A stretch of 64,000 bases of DNA from Gaiellasilicea sp963794385. GTDB taxonomy: Bacteria; Actinomycetota; Thermoleophilia; Gaiellales; Gaiellaceae. The position numbers and the translations under genes are program-made. The notes below the pieces were generated by a model, which did not search any database, was not told the DNA's origin, and worked only from the letters and a program-made list of their open reading frames with translations. The first letter of the stretch is position 1. Every line of letters begins with the position of its first letter. Positions 49,944-58,059 of the stretch are shown here, in pieces. Location of the stretch: contig CAWCDT010000002.1 in NCBI GenBank assembly GCA_963794385.1, forward strand, positions 221,383 through 285,382, read 5' to 3'.

Positions 49944-51170
49944 ATGCGGTACAGGTTGATTGCGGCCGTGAGCGGCGTCGTGTTGTTCGCCGCTGCGATG
50001 AGTGGATCTGCGGCTTATGGCGGGTCGAGCGGGCCTGACCAGGCCAGTGCGATCAAGCTCGGCGTGCTCACGCCGCTCACAGGTCCATTTGCACCGTGGG
50101 GCATCCAGGTTCGCGCCGGGATGGCGCTTGCCGTGAACGAGATCAACAGGTCGGGCGGCGTCAAGGGGCGCGGGCAGGGACGAATGCTCAACCTCGTCGT
50201 CGCGGACGACCAGTCCACGAACACGAACGCGGCCATCGAAGGCTTCAGGCGGCTGACGCAGCAGGAGAATGTCGTCTCGGTCGGGGGCATCATCGGCAGC
50301 CCCATCGCGCTCGCGACCACGCGGCTGGCCGAAGAGGAACGTGTCCCGCTCTTCCTGGTGAAGGCGGGCAACAACGAGATCCTGACGACGAACAGCCGCT
50401 TCACGTTCCGAACCTGTCTGCCCGCAGCTGCGATGGTCGCCACCTCGGTCGTGCAGCTCGCGCAGCGGCGGGGGATCAGGAACGTCGGTGTGATCATCGC
50501 CGACTACGCCTGGGGTCAGTCGTTCAAGTCGTCGCTCGAGGATGCGGCCAAGACGACGCCGAACATCAGGTTCAACGTCCAGGTCGCGCCGTTGCCGACG
50601 ACCAACTTCACGCCCTATCTGCGCTCGATGGACGGCGTGTCGCTGCTCGTGGCGACGGGTCATCCACCCGGATCCGGGGCGATTCTGGCTCAGGCGGGGC
50701 AGCTCGGGATCAAGGCGCCGGTGGTGGGTGCGTACTCTCCGTACTCGCTCACGGTGCGAAACGCGGGCACGGCTTCGTACGGCGTCTGGAGCGACTTCAA
50801 GTGCATGGCGACGGCGACGTCGGCATACCAGTCGCTCGCGAGGCGCTACCTGCGAACGTTCCCCCAGAACCAGTTCTTCGAGGACGATGCGATCGCGGGG
50901 TACGCGTACGTGAAGATCGTCGCGCAGGCGATCCAGAACGTCGGCACCGACCGGCAGCGGATCGCGGCCTACGTCCATGCCAACACGTTCAACATCCCCG
51001 GGTACGCGTTCCCGCTGCGCTGGACGGCCTGGGGTGAGCTGAGAGGAGCCACGGTGCAGTTCGCCGTCCTCACGAGGGGCCCGACACCCGGGCGCGGGCT
51101 CAACGTCGGCGGGGAGTGGTGGCCCAGGGTGCTGTTCAAGTCGCAGCCGCTGACCCCGTACCGTCCGTAG
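49944..51170 (+). CDS. Branched-chain-amino-acid-type ABC transporter substrate-binding protein
   Basis: 408 residues. Signal peptide MRYRLIAAVSGVVLFAAAMSGSAAYG, then the type I periplasmic-binding fold: AIKLGVLTPLTGPFAPWGIQVRAGMALAVNEINRSGGV, NLVVADDQSTNTNAAIEGFRRL, VVSVGGIIGSPIALATTRLAEEERVPLFLVKAGN, VGVIIADYAWGQSFKSSLEDA and FFEDDAIAGYAYVKIVAQAIQNV. No lipobox Cys was seen. LivK-like proteins in aromatic clusters often bind aromatic acids. The predicted ligand is a methoxylated benzoate, which is inference from location. ATG 49944 follows GGGAGG. Confidence 0.88.
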   Translation: MRYRLIAAVSGVVLFAAAMSGSAAYGGSSGPDQASAIKLGVLTPLTGPFAPWGIQVRAGMALAVNEINRSGGVKGRGQGRMLNLVVADDQSTNTNAAIEGFRRLTQQENVVSVGGIIGSPIALATTRLAEEERVPLFLVKAGNNEILTTNSRFTFRTCLPAAAMVATSVVQLAQRRGIRNVGVIIADYAWGQSFKSSLEDAAKTTPNIRFNVQVAPLPTTNFTPYLRSMDGVSLLVATGHPPGSGAILAQAGQLGIKAPVVGAYSPYSLTVRNAGTASYGVWSDFKCMATATSAYQSLARRYLRTFPQNQFFEDDAIAGYAYVKIVAQAIQNVGTDRQRIAAYVHANTFNIPGYAFPLRWTAWGELRGATVQFAVLTRGPTPGRGLNVGGEWWPRVLFKSQPLTPYRP

Positions 51171-51919
51171 CGTCCGGGGCCGAGCTGCTCGTCGAGGTCG
51201 ACAAGGTCACGAAACGCTACGGCGGTCTCCCGGCCGTCGACGGCGTCACGTTCGGGATCGACGACGGCGACATTGTCGCCGTCGTCGGTCCGAACGGGGC
51301 CGGAAAGAGCACGCTGCTGAAGCTCATCGTCGGGCTGGAGCGGCCGACCAACGGCACCGTCCGGCTGGCGGGCGCGAGGATCGACGGTCTCACCGCCCAT
51401 CAGGTCAGGCACAAGGGGATCGCGATGGCCATGCAGAGACCGCTCCCCTTTGGCTCGATGACGGCATTGGAGAACGTCCTCCTCTGCGCGATGTTCGGCA
51501 GCGGCGACGGCACCGTCGGCGAGCGGGAAGCGAAGCAGCGGGCGGCCGAGGCGTTGGCGTTCGTGGGGTTGGACGAGCGAGCCGACCAGCCCGTCGCGAG
51601 CCTGAATCTCCATCAGCTGCGGTTTCTCGAGTTGGCCAAGGCGCTCGCCGGCCGGCCCAGGGTCCTGCTCCTCGACGAGGTGATGGCGGGCCTCAACGAG
51701 TCGGAGCTGGCGGCCTCGGTCGAGATCGTCCGGAACGTCCGCGACAGGCTCGGAACGGCGATCCTGTGGGTCGAGCACGTCATGAGCGCCGTCATCCAGC
51801 TCGCCGAGCGAGCGATCGTCCTCAACTTCGGCCGGCTCCTGGCGGAGGGCGAGCCCGAGGTCGTCATGCGCAACCCGGAGGTCGTCGACGCGTATCTCGG
51901 GCGGGCCCGCGTTGCTTGA
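51116..51919 (+). CDS. LivG-type ABC transporter ATP-binding protein
   Basis: 267 residues. LLVEVDKVTKRYGGLPAVDGVTFGIDDGDIVAVVGPNGAGKSTLLKLIVGLERPT contains Walker A; AMAMQRPLPFGSMTALENVLL the Q loop; RVLLLDEVMAGLNESELA Walker B; and WVEHVMSAVIQLAERAIVLNFGRLLAEGEPEVV the H loop with the LivG C-terminal end. The signature motif, normally LSGGQ or LSYGQ, reads LNLHQ here. It starts at GTG 51116 (or 51119), overlapping the binding-protein gene by 55 bases. Confidence 0.9.
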   Translation: MVAQGAVQVAAADPVPSVASGAELLVEVDKVTKRYGGLPAVDGVTFGIDDGDIVAVVGPNGAGKSTLLKLIVGLERPTNGTVRLAGARIDGLTAHQVRHKGIAMAMQRPLPFGSMTALENVLLCAMFGSGDGTVGEREAKQRAAEALAFVGLDERADQPVASLNLHQLRFLELAKALAGRPRVLLLDEVMAGLNESELAASVEIVRNVRDRLGTAILWVEHVMSAVIQLAERAIVLNFGRLLAEGEPEVVMRNPEVVDAYLGRARVA

Positions 51920-52610
51920 GGTCGAGGGCCTGGCGGCCGGGTACCTCGGCGAACGTGTCATCGACGGCATCGACGTCGAGGTTCGCACCGGCGAGGCGGT
52001 AGCGATCGTCGGCTCGAACGGCGCGGGCAAGACCACGCTCTTCCGGGCCATCGCCGGCCTGCTCCCGACCATGGCGGGTCGCGTCGTCTTCGACGGGAGG
52101 GACGTGACGCGCCTCCACGCCCACCGCAGAGCCCGTGCGGGGATCGCGTACGTGCCGGCCGAGCGACACCTGTTCCCGGCGATGACCCTGAAGACCAATC
52201 TCGTGCTGGGCGCCTATCCCAGGCGCCCGGACGCAGCGACGCTGGAGCTCGTGTACGCACTCTTTCCACGGTTGCAGGAGCGGCAGCGTCAGCAGGCGGC
52301 AACGCTGAGCGGCGGCGAGCAGCAGATGCTTGCGGTCGGCCGCGCGCTCATGGCGCGGCCGCGGCTCCTCCTGCTCGACGAGCCGACCACCGGCCTGGCG
52401 CCCAAGCTCGCGCAGGCCGCGTTCGAGGCGCTCGAGGGGCTCAAGAACGAGGGAACGACTCTCCTGATCGCTGAGCAGCAGGTGCCGCTCGCTCTATCCG
52501 TGGCCGACCGTGGCTACGTGCTCGAGAACGGTCGGATCCGGTTGAGCGGGACGTCGCTCGAGCTCGACCGGAACCCGGAGGTACGACGCGCGTACCTGGG
52601 CGTCGCGTGA
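51912..52610 (+). CDS. LivF-type ABC transporter ATP-binding protein
   Basis: 232 residues. LLEVEGLAAGYLGERVIDGIDVEVRTGEAVAIVGSNGAGKTTLFRAIAGLLPT (Walker A), IAYVPAERHLFPAMTLKTNLVLGAY (the LivF VPEGR variant), AATLSGGEQQMLAVGRALMARPRLLLLDEPTTGLAPKLA (signature and Walker B) and LIAEQQVPLALSVADRGYVLENGRI (H loop Gln replacing His). It pairs with the LivG-like subunit. TTG 51912 overlaps livG by eight bases. Confidence 0.92.
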   Translation: MLEVEGLAAGYLGERVIDGIDVEVRTGEAVAIVGSNGAGKTTLFRAIAGLLPTMAGRVVFDGRDVTRLHAHRRARAGIAYVPAERHLFPAMTLKTNLVLGAYPRRPDAATLELVYALFPRLQERQRQQAATLSGGEQQMLAVGRALMARPRLLLLDEPTTGLAPKLAQAAFEALEGLKNEGTTLLIAEQQVPLALSVADRGYVLENGRIRLSGTSLELDRNPEVRRAYLGVA

Positions 52611-53458
52611 CCGCTGTCGTTCTCGACGGGATCGTGCTCGGGCTGGCGTTCGGCCTGCTCGGCGTCGGGATGACGCTGGTCTACGGGCTGGGCGGCGTCC
52701 TCAACCTCGCTTACGGCCAGATCGTGGTGATGGCGGCGATCGTCATCTCGCTCGTGATGGAGGACGGCGTCGCGACGGTTCTGGCTGCCCTCGTGGGCGT
52801 TCTGGCGGCGGCCGGCGTCGCCGTCCTGCTCGACCTGACGTTGATGCGGCCCGTGTACCGCCAGCACGGCGAGGAGCGGACGCTCATGGGTCTCCTGCTG
52901 ACGCTGGGAGCCGCCTTCGTGATCGGAGGTCTGCTCACCTGGCGCTATCCGGCCGGCGCGCTGTACATCAACGTCAGCGGGGAGCCGGTCTCGATCCTCG
53001 GCGTCCCGATGGCGTTGGGGAGCATCTGGGCCTCCGTGATCGCGCTGGCGGTGGCGGCTGTCCTGCTCCTCTTCTTCGGCGCCACCATCTTCGGGCGCGG
53101 CGTGCGCTCCGTCATCCAAGACGAGACCGGGGCGCGGCTCGTCGGCATCAACCCGTCGTTCGTGCGCACGGTCATCTTCGCGCTGAGCGGCGCGCTGGCA
53201 GGGGTCGTGGCGATCACCCAGTCGATGAGCGGGCCGTTGACGGTGAACGCGGGATTCGAGCTCACCACCTTCGCGCTGATCGTCACCGTCGTGGGCGGTC
53301 TCGGCAGCGTTGCCGGCGCGTTCCTCGCGGGCGTGCTCCTCGGCGTCGTGAACTCGCTGAGCGCCCACTACATCGGGCAATACATCACGACCATCATCCT
53401 TCTCGGTGCCGCCGCCCTGACGATCCTCATCCGGCCACGCGGGCTGCTCGGACGGTAG
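52607..53458 (+). CDS. LivH-type ABC transporter permease
   Basis: 283 residues with about eight membrane helices. VVLDGIVLGLAFGLLGVGMTLVYGLGGVLNLAYGQIVVMAAIVISL is the LivH start with the LNLAYG motif. ETGARLVGINPSFVRTVIFALSGALAGVVAITQS is the coupling segment (EAA-like) that meets the ATPases, followed by ALIVTVVGGLGSVAGAFLAGVLLGVVNSL. It overlaps livF by four bases (GTGA). Confidence 0.92.
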   Translation: MTAVVLDGIVLGLAFGLLGVGMTLVYGLGGVLNLAYGQIVVMAAIVISLVMEDGVATVLAALVGVLAAAGVAVLLDLTLMRPVYRQHGEERTLMGLLLTLGAAFVIGGLLTWRYPAGALYINVSGEPVSILGVPMALGSIWASVIALAVAAVLLLFFGATIFGRGVRSVIQDETGARLVGINPSFVRTVIFALSGALAGVVAITQSMSGPLTVNAGFELTTFALIVTVVGGLGSVAGAFLAGVLLGVVNSLSAHYIGQYITTIILLGAAALTILIRPRGLLGR

Positions 53459-53463
53459 AGGAG

Positions 53464-54495
53464 GTGGTGAGCACGAGGAGCCGGCCGCGTCTCGGCGCGG
53501 TCGCGTCGGGCAGGGTCGGCTGGGCGCTCCTGCCGATCGTCGTCACGGCGGCGATTCTCGCGATCCTCCCCTCGGTCTGGTTCGGGGACTCGCCGTATAC
53601 GACGTCGCTGGCCGTGCAGGCGCTCGTGTTCGCGTCGTACGGCGTCGGCTTCAACCTGATCTTCGGGAGCACGAATCAGCTGTTCCTCTGCGTCGGCGCT
53701 CTGGCCGGGGTCGGTGGCTACGGCGCCGCAATCCTCACGGAAGAGACGACGCTACCCATGGCGGCGGGCGTGGCCGTCGGCACGGCGAGCGCAGCGCTCG
53801 TCGGCGGGCTGCTGAGCTGGGTCGCGGTGCGACGGTCGCTCGGCATCATCTTCACCGGCATCGTCACGCTCGTCTTCTCGCTCGCGTTCGCCAACCTCCT
53901 TCTCGGCCAGCGCGAGTGGACAGGAGCCGAGACCGGCCTCGTCGTCACGGGGGCGCCGGCCGATCTGGCTGACGATCGGGTGGGCGGCTACTACGCTTTC
54001 GCCGCTCTGCTGGTCGTCTTCCTGCTCGTCTTCCGCCTGCTCCAGCTCTCGCACGTCGGCTGGGCGTTCCGCGCGCTCCGTGACGACGAGGTAGCGGCTG
54101 AGCTCGCAGGCGTGAACGTCTCGCGCTACCGGATCTACGCGGCGACGATCGGCTCGGCGATGATCGGACTGACGGGAGCCCTCCTTGCCTACAGCTCGGG
54201 CTTCATCAGTCCGACGACCTACAGCTTCGACCGAATCGACGTGCGCGTGCTCGTGCTCGTGGCATTCGGCGGCCTCGGAACGCTGCTCGGTCCCGTGGTC
54301 GGCGCGACCGTCTTCGCCTTCCTGGACGAGAGGCTGACGGCGAGCCTCGAGCTGCGGGAGGTCTTCTACGGAGTCTTCCTGATCGCGATCTTCCTCGGCT
54401 TCAGACGCGGTGTCGTGCACGCCTTCGTCGCCCTGGCAAACCGGCTCTTCACGCGCCGTGGCGCGCAGCCGGACCTGCGACCTTCCCGCGAGTGA
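53464..54495 (+). CDS. LivM-type ABC transporter permease
   Basis: 343 residues, about nine membrane helices. VQALVFASYGVGFNLIFGSTNQLFLCVGALAGVGGYGAAILTEE is the LivM-type start; LQLSHVGWAFRALRDDEVAAELAGVNVSRYRIYAATIGSAMIGLTGALLAYSSGFISPTTYSF holds the ATPase-coupling loop, and VLVLVAFGGLGTLLGPVVGATVFAFLDE closes. It begins with two GTG codons after GAGGAGG. It overlaps the GNAT gene by GTGA. Confidence 0.92.
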   Translation: MVSTRSRPRLGAVASGRVGWALLPIVVTAAILAILPSVWFGDSPYTTSLAVQALVFASYGVGFNLIFGSTNQLFLCVGALAGVGGYGAAILTEETTLPMAAGVAVGTASAALVGGLLSWVAVRRSLGIIFTGIVTLVFSLAFANLLLGQREWTGAETGLVVTGAPADLADDRVGGYYAFAALLVVFLLVFRLLQLSHVGWAFRALRDDEVAAELAGVNVSRYRIYAATIGSAMIGLTGALLAYSSGFISPTTYSFDRIDVRVLVLVAFGGLGTLLGPVVGATVFAFLDERLTASLELREVFYGVFLIAIFLGFRRGVVHAFVALANRLFTRRGAQPDLRPSRE

Positions 54496-55424
54496 TCGAC
54501 GTCAGGCCCATGCTCGCCGACGACGTCGACGCTGCAGATCGGGTCATGCGGCTGGCATTCGGGACGATTCGAGGTCTCCCCGATCCGAGCGCCGCGTTCG
54601 GCGACAGCGAGAGCGTGCGCACGAGGTTCCGGGCCGCGCCGGAGTGTGCCTGGGTCGCCGAGGTCGACGGCGAGGTTGTCGGGTCGGCGTTCGCAGCTCG
54701 GTGGGGCTCGTTCGGCTTCTTCGGACCGCTCACCGTCCATCCCAGACTCTGGGATAACGGCATCGGCGGTCGGCTGCTCCGGCCGGCTCTCGAGGCGTTC
54801 GAACGCTGGGAGGTCCGGCAAGCCGGGCTCTTCACGTTCGCGGCGAGCCCCAAGCACCTCGGCCTGTATCAGAAGCACGGCTTCTGGCCGGGATCCCTGA
54901 CAGTCGTGGCGGCCAAGGCGATCGACCCGCAAGCGCGGAGCCAGTACGCGCTCTTCTCGAAGGAGGGCCGGCACGGCCTCGTCCTGGACGAGATCCGCGG
55001 TCTGACGGATCAGGTGTTTCGAGGGCTCGATCTCGGTCGCGAGATCGCGGCGGCAAACGAGCAGGGAATCGGCGACACGGTCCTCGTGCGGGGCAAGGGA
55101 ACCCTGGATGGCATAGCTGTGTGCCACTGCGGCGCGGGGAGCGAGGCGGGCAGCGATACCTGCTACGTCAAGTTCGCGGCCGTTCGACCGGGCGACGGAG
55201 CACCAGGGCGGTTCGAGCACCTCCTCGATGCCTGCGAGGCGTTCGCGGCGGAGTCACGCCTGGGACGGCTCGTGGCGGGAGTCAACACGGGGCGTCTCGA
55301 TGCGTACCGCCGCTTGCTTGCTCGCGGCTTCCACGCGGAGCAGATCGGCGTCGCGATGTGGCTCCGTCCCGAGGAGCCTCACTTCGACACACCGGCGCAT
55401 TACGTGATCGACGATCTTCGCTGA
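54492..55424 (+). CDS. GNAT-family N-acetyltransferase-like protein, tandem domains
   Basis: 310 residues. The N-terminal GNAT fold has IDVRPMLADDVDAADRVMRLAFGT, WVAEVDGEVVGSAFAARWGSFGFFGPLTVHPRLWDNGIGGRLLRPALEAFERW (acetyl-CoA loop, N-G-I-G-G-R) and ASPKHLGLYQKHGFWPG. The second half (EIAAANEQGIGDTVLVRGKGTLDGIAVCHCGAG, YVKFAAVRPGDGAPGRFEHLLDACEAFAAESRLGRLVAGVNTGRLDAYRRLLARGF) is a degenerate second GNAT domain. Substrate unknown. Last gene of the transporter operon, ending seven bases from the convergent pcaG. Confidence 0.82.
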   Translation: MIDVRPMLADDVDAADRVMRLAFGTIRGLPDPSAAFGDSESVRTRFRAAPECAWVAEVDGEVVGSAFAARWGSFGFFGPLTVHPRLWDNGIGGRLLRPALEAFERWEVRQAGLFTFAASPKHLGLYQKHGFWPGSLTVVAAKAIDPQARSQYALFSKEGRHGLVLDEIRGLTDQVFRGLDLGREIAAANEQGIGDTVLVRGKGTLDGIAVCHCGAGSEAGSDTCYVKFAAVRPGDGAPGRFEHLLDACEAFAAESRLGRLVAGVNTGRLDAYRRLLARGFHAEQIGVAMWLRPEEPHFDTPAHYVIDDLR

Positions 55425-55431
55425 CGCACGG

Positions 55432-55836
55432 TCAGAGGTGGAAGAAAGCGGTCGCGTCGTCGCCCTGAAGGCGGACGTCGAAGTGGTAGGCGCCGTCCTG
55501 GAGCTGCGCGACGAGCGTCTCGTCCTCCGCGCCGTCGCCGTCGAGGTAAAGCCGGGTCACGGCGTGCTTGAGCAGGCCGCGCGCGAACACCGTCAACTCA
55601 AAGCGGCGGGCGCCGTCGGGGACGAGGAAGGCGAACCGTCCGTCGCCGTCGGTCAACGCGCGGCCGAACCCGTGCTCGCTGCTCCAGAGCTCGAGGAGCC
55701 CGTCGGACACCGGCGTGGCTTCACCGTCGAGCAACCGTCCTTCGATGCGGACGCTGCCGCCGGGGAGCACGTGCTGCGGCTCGCGCGAGAGCCCGATCGA
55801 GAAGAACGGGCCGGCGGTCTGGGAGGGCGTCCTCAT
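55432..55836 (-). CDS. pcaG: Protocatechuate 3,4-dioxygenase alpha subunit, compact
   Basis: 134 residues. RTPSQTAGPFFSIGL is the PcaG start; VRIEGRLLDGEATPVSDGLLELWSS, LTDGDGRFAFLVPDG, ELTVFARGLLKHAVTRLYLDGDG and YHFDVRLQGDDATAFFHL follow. The alpha subunit has no iron but completes the active site with PcaH. It is clearly shorter than usual (about 180-200), with loops trimmed but the barrel order kept, and no break is seen. ATG 55836 overlaps pcaH by four bases. Confidence 0.9.
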   Translation of the reverse strand: MRTPSQTAGPFFSIGLSREPQHVLPGGSVRIEGRLLDGEATPVSDGLLELWSSEHGFGRALTDGDGRFAFLVPDGARRFELTVFARGLLKHAVTRLYLDGDGAEDETLVAQLQDGAYHFDVRLQGDDATAFFHL

Positions 55837-56498
55837 TCCTCGAAAGGGGTCGAACGGAGGACGATGTCCCAGACGTACCCGAGCGCCCATTCCGGCTCGG
55901 TCGTCTCCAGGTCGAAGCGCGCGACGAGCCGCTCGCGCGCGGCAGGGTCGCGGACGGAGTTGAAGATCGGGTCGTGCGCGAAGAGCGGGTCGCCGGGGAA
56001 GTACATCTGCGTGACGAGGCGCTGGGTGAAGGCGCGGCCGAAGACGGAGAAGTGGATGTGCGCCGGGCGCCACGCGTTCGGGTGGTTCTGCCACGGGTAG
56101 GCGCCGGGCTTCACGGTCACGATCCGGTACCGGCCCTCGCCGTCGGTGAGCACGCGGCCGGCGCCGGTGAAGTTCGGGTCGAGCGGCGCGGGATGCTGGT
56201 CACCGTCGTGCAGGTAGCGGCCGGCGGCGTTCGCCTGCCAGATCTCGAGCAGGGCGTTCTCGACCGGCCGACCGCCGTCGTCGAGCACGCGCCCGGTGAC
56301 GATGATCCGTTCGCCGAGTGGCTCGCCGGCGTGCCCGGTGGTGAGATCCGCGTCTTCCGGCGCGACGGCGTCCTCTCCGAAGACGGGCGCTGCCAGCGCG
56401 TGCAGTTCCTCGGGCACCGGAAGAAGCGCACGCGAGGGCGCACGGGTCACCGTCGAGCGGTAGTCGGGGAAGAGGTAGGGCGGGTCGACCTCGGTCAC
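55833..56498 (-). CDS. pcaH: Protocatechuate 3,4-dioxygenase beta subunit
   Basis: 221 residues, the Fe(III)-bearing subunit for intradiol cleavage of protocatechuate to 3-carboxy-cis,cis-muconate. Iron ligands are in ANAAGRYLHDGDQHPAPLDPNFTGAGR (first Tyr) and VKPGAYPWQNHPNAWRPAHIHFSVFG (second Tyr and the two His). GERIIVTGRVLDDGGRPVENALLEIWQA and FTQRLVTQMYFPGDPLFAHDPIFNSV are the other conserved parts. It overlaps pcaJ and pcaG by four bases each, in an operon led by the aldehyde dehydrogenase gene. Confidence 0.95.
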   Translation of the reverse strand: MTEVDPPYLFPDYRSTVTRAPSRALLPVPEELHALAAPVFGEDAVAPEDADLTTGHAGEPLGERIIVTGRVLDDGGRPVENALLEIWQANAAGRYLHDGDQHPAPLDPNFTGAGRVLTDGEGRYRIVTVKPGAYPWQNHPNAWRPAHIHFSVFGRAFTQRLVTQMYFPGDPLFAHDPIFNSVRDPAARERLVARFDLETTEPEWALGYVWDIVLRSTPFEE

Positions 56499-57214
56499 CG
56501 TTCACCCTCCGCCCGAAGCGCGCGGAGCGCGGTGAGCTCCGCCTCGGTCGGTGCAGCCGTGATGCCGAGCTCCTCCGCCACACGCAGGTCCCAGGCTGTT
56601 GCATCACGCACCTGGTCGGCGTCGACGCCGGGATGCACGGAGGTCAGCGTCAGCTCACGCTCGTCGCCGCGCGGCTCGAGGATGCCGAGGTCGGTGACGA
56701 CCGTCGACACGGCCGTCCCCGGCGTCGTCCGGAAGTCGAGCCGATCGACGAACGTCCGCGGGCTCTGGCGGAGCATCACGAACACCTCGCGGGCGGACGA
56801 TGCGATCTCCGGCGCGCCGCCCGCGCCCGGCAGCCGGACCTTCGGGCTCGCGTACGAGCCGATCACGGTGCTGTTGAGATTGGCGTAGCGGTCGATCTGG
56901 GCGGCGCCAAGGAAGCCGACGTCGATGCGGCCCGCCTGGAGCCAGTAGGCGAAGATCTCCGGCACCGAGACGACTGCGTCGGCCGTCTCGGCGAGCTCGC
57001 CGTCGCCGATCGAGAGCGGCAGGCGCGTCGGCTTCGCTCCGATCGTCCCGCTCTCGTAGACGAGCACGAGGCCGGGCGCACTCGTCCGCCGCGCCAGGTT
57101 TGCGGCTTCCGAGGGCAGGCCGATCCCGACGAAGCAGACCGTCCCGTCCCGCAGGAGCCGCGCCGCGGCGACGGCCATCATCTCGTCGGCCGTGTACGTC
57201 GCGGTCGCGCTCAC
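56495..57214 (-). CDS. pcaJ: 3-oxoadipate CoA-transferase subunit B
   Basis: 239 residues of the SugarP/CoA-transferase fold. MMAVAAARLLRDGTVCFVGIGLPSEAANLARRTSAPGLVLVYESGTIG contains the GIGLP and YESG motifs with the catalytic Glu region. FLGAAQIDRYANLNSTVIGSYASPKVRLPGAGGAPEIAS is the oxyanion and CoA loop. It activates 3-oxoadipate with succinyl-CoA together with subunit A. Overlaps on both sides indicate coupling. Confidence 0.92.
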   Translation of the reverse strand: MSATATYTADEMMAVAAARLLRDGTVCFVGIGLPSEAANLARRTSAPGLVLVYESGTIGAKPTRLPLSIGDGELAETADAVVSVPEIFAYWLQAGRIDVGFLGAAQIDRYANLNSTVIGSYASPKVRLPGAGGAPEIASSAREVFVMLRQSPRTFVDRLDFRTTPGTAVSTVVTDLGILEPRGDERELTLTSVHPGVDADQVRDATAWDLRVAEELGITAAPTEAELTALRALRAEGER

Positions 57215-58059
57215 GCCGCCACCTGCAGGGAGGCGCGGTACTCCACGACGTCGGCGGTCTCGAGCACGTGGCGGCGCATCCAGTCGAGGAACGTCTCACG
57301 GTCGCGGCTGATCCCGTCCCACTCGAGATAAAAGGCGTTGTCGCGGTCGTAGTACCCGTGCGCGTAGGAGGGGTGGGCGCCGCCGGGCGCGACGCAGACG
57401 GCGTCGATCGCCCACGCGGGCAGGACGACGCCGCCGGGCCGGAGCTCCAGCTCCGGGACAACCTCCTCGACGGTCACGATCGCGCGGCGCGCCGCCAGCA
57501 CCGTCTCCTTCTGCACGCCGGTGATGCCCCAGAGCTGGACGTCGCCCGCCTCGTTCGCCTGCTGGGCGTGGATGATCCCGACGTCGGGCCGGAGCGCGGC
57601 GACGGCCGCGAGCTGCTCGCCCGTGAAGGGGCAGACGATGTCCGCGATCGACTCGGTCTGTTCGGCGAGCTCTGTCCCTCCGTAGCCCCGCAGTACGCCG
57701 AAGGGGAGGTTGGCCGCGCCGGCGGCGTAGCGCGCGGCCATCCCCGCGTGCGAGTGCTCCTCGAGCTCGAGCGGGGCCGGCCAGGCGGACTGGACGGCGT
57801 CCCGGAACCGATGCAGCGAGCCGACGCCGGGGTTGCCGCCCCAGGAGAAGACGAGCTTCTTCGCGCAGCCCATGCCGATCAGCTGGTCGTAGACGACGTC
57901 GGGCGTCATCCGCACTAGCGTCAGCTCGCGCCGTCCCTGCCGGATCAGCTCGTGTCCTGCTGCGTGCGGGATCAGATGCGTGAAGCCCTCGAGCGCCACG
58001 ACGTCGCCGTCGTGGACCAGCTCTTCGACCGCCTCGGCGAGCGACACGAGCTCGGCCAT
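57211..58059 (-). CDS. pcaI: 3-oxoadipate CoA-transferase subunit A
   Basis: 282 residues. LAEAVEELVHDGDVVALEGFTHLIPHAAGHELIRQGRRELTLVRMTPDVVYDQLIGMGCAKKLVFSWGGNPGVGSLHRFRDAVQ is the subunit A N-terminus; EEHSHAGMAARYAAGAANLPFGVLRGYGGTEL and PDVGIIHAQQANEAGDVQLWGITGVQKETVLAARRAIVTVEEVV follow. It is shorter at the C-terminus than GctA-type proteins but complete. No pcaF thiolase is in the window; the last step must be encoded elsewhere. Confidence 0.92.
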   Translation of the reverse strand: MAELVSLAEAVEELVHDGDVVALEGFTHLIPHAAGHELIRQGRRELTLVRMTPDVVYDQLIGMGCAKKLVFSWGGNPGVGSLHRFRDAVQSAWPAPLELEEHSHAGMAARYAAGAANLPFGVLRGYGGTELAEQTESIADIVCPFTGEQLAAVAALRPDVGIIHAQQANEAGDVQLWGITGVQKETVLAARRAIVTVEEVVPELELRPGGVVLPAWAIDAVCVAPGGAHPSYAHGYYDRDNAFYLEWDGISRDRETFLDWMRRHVLETADVVEYRASLQVAA

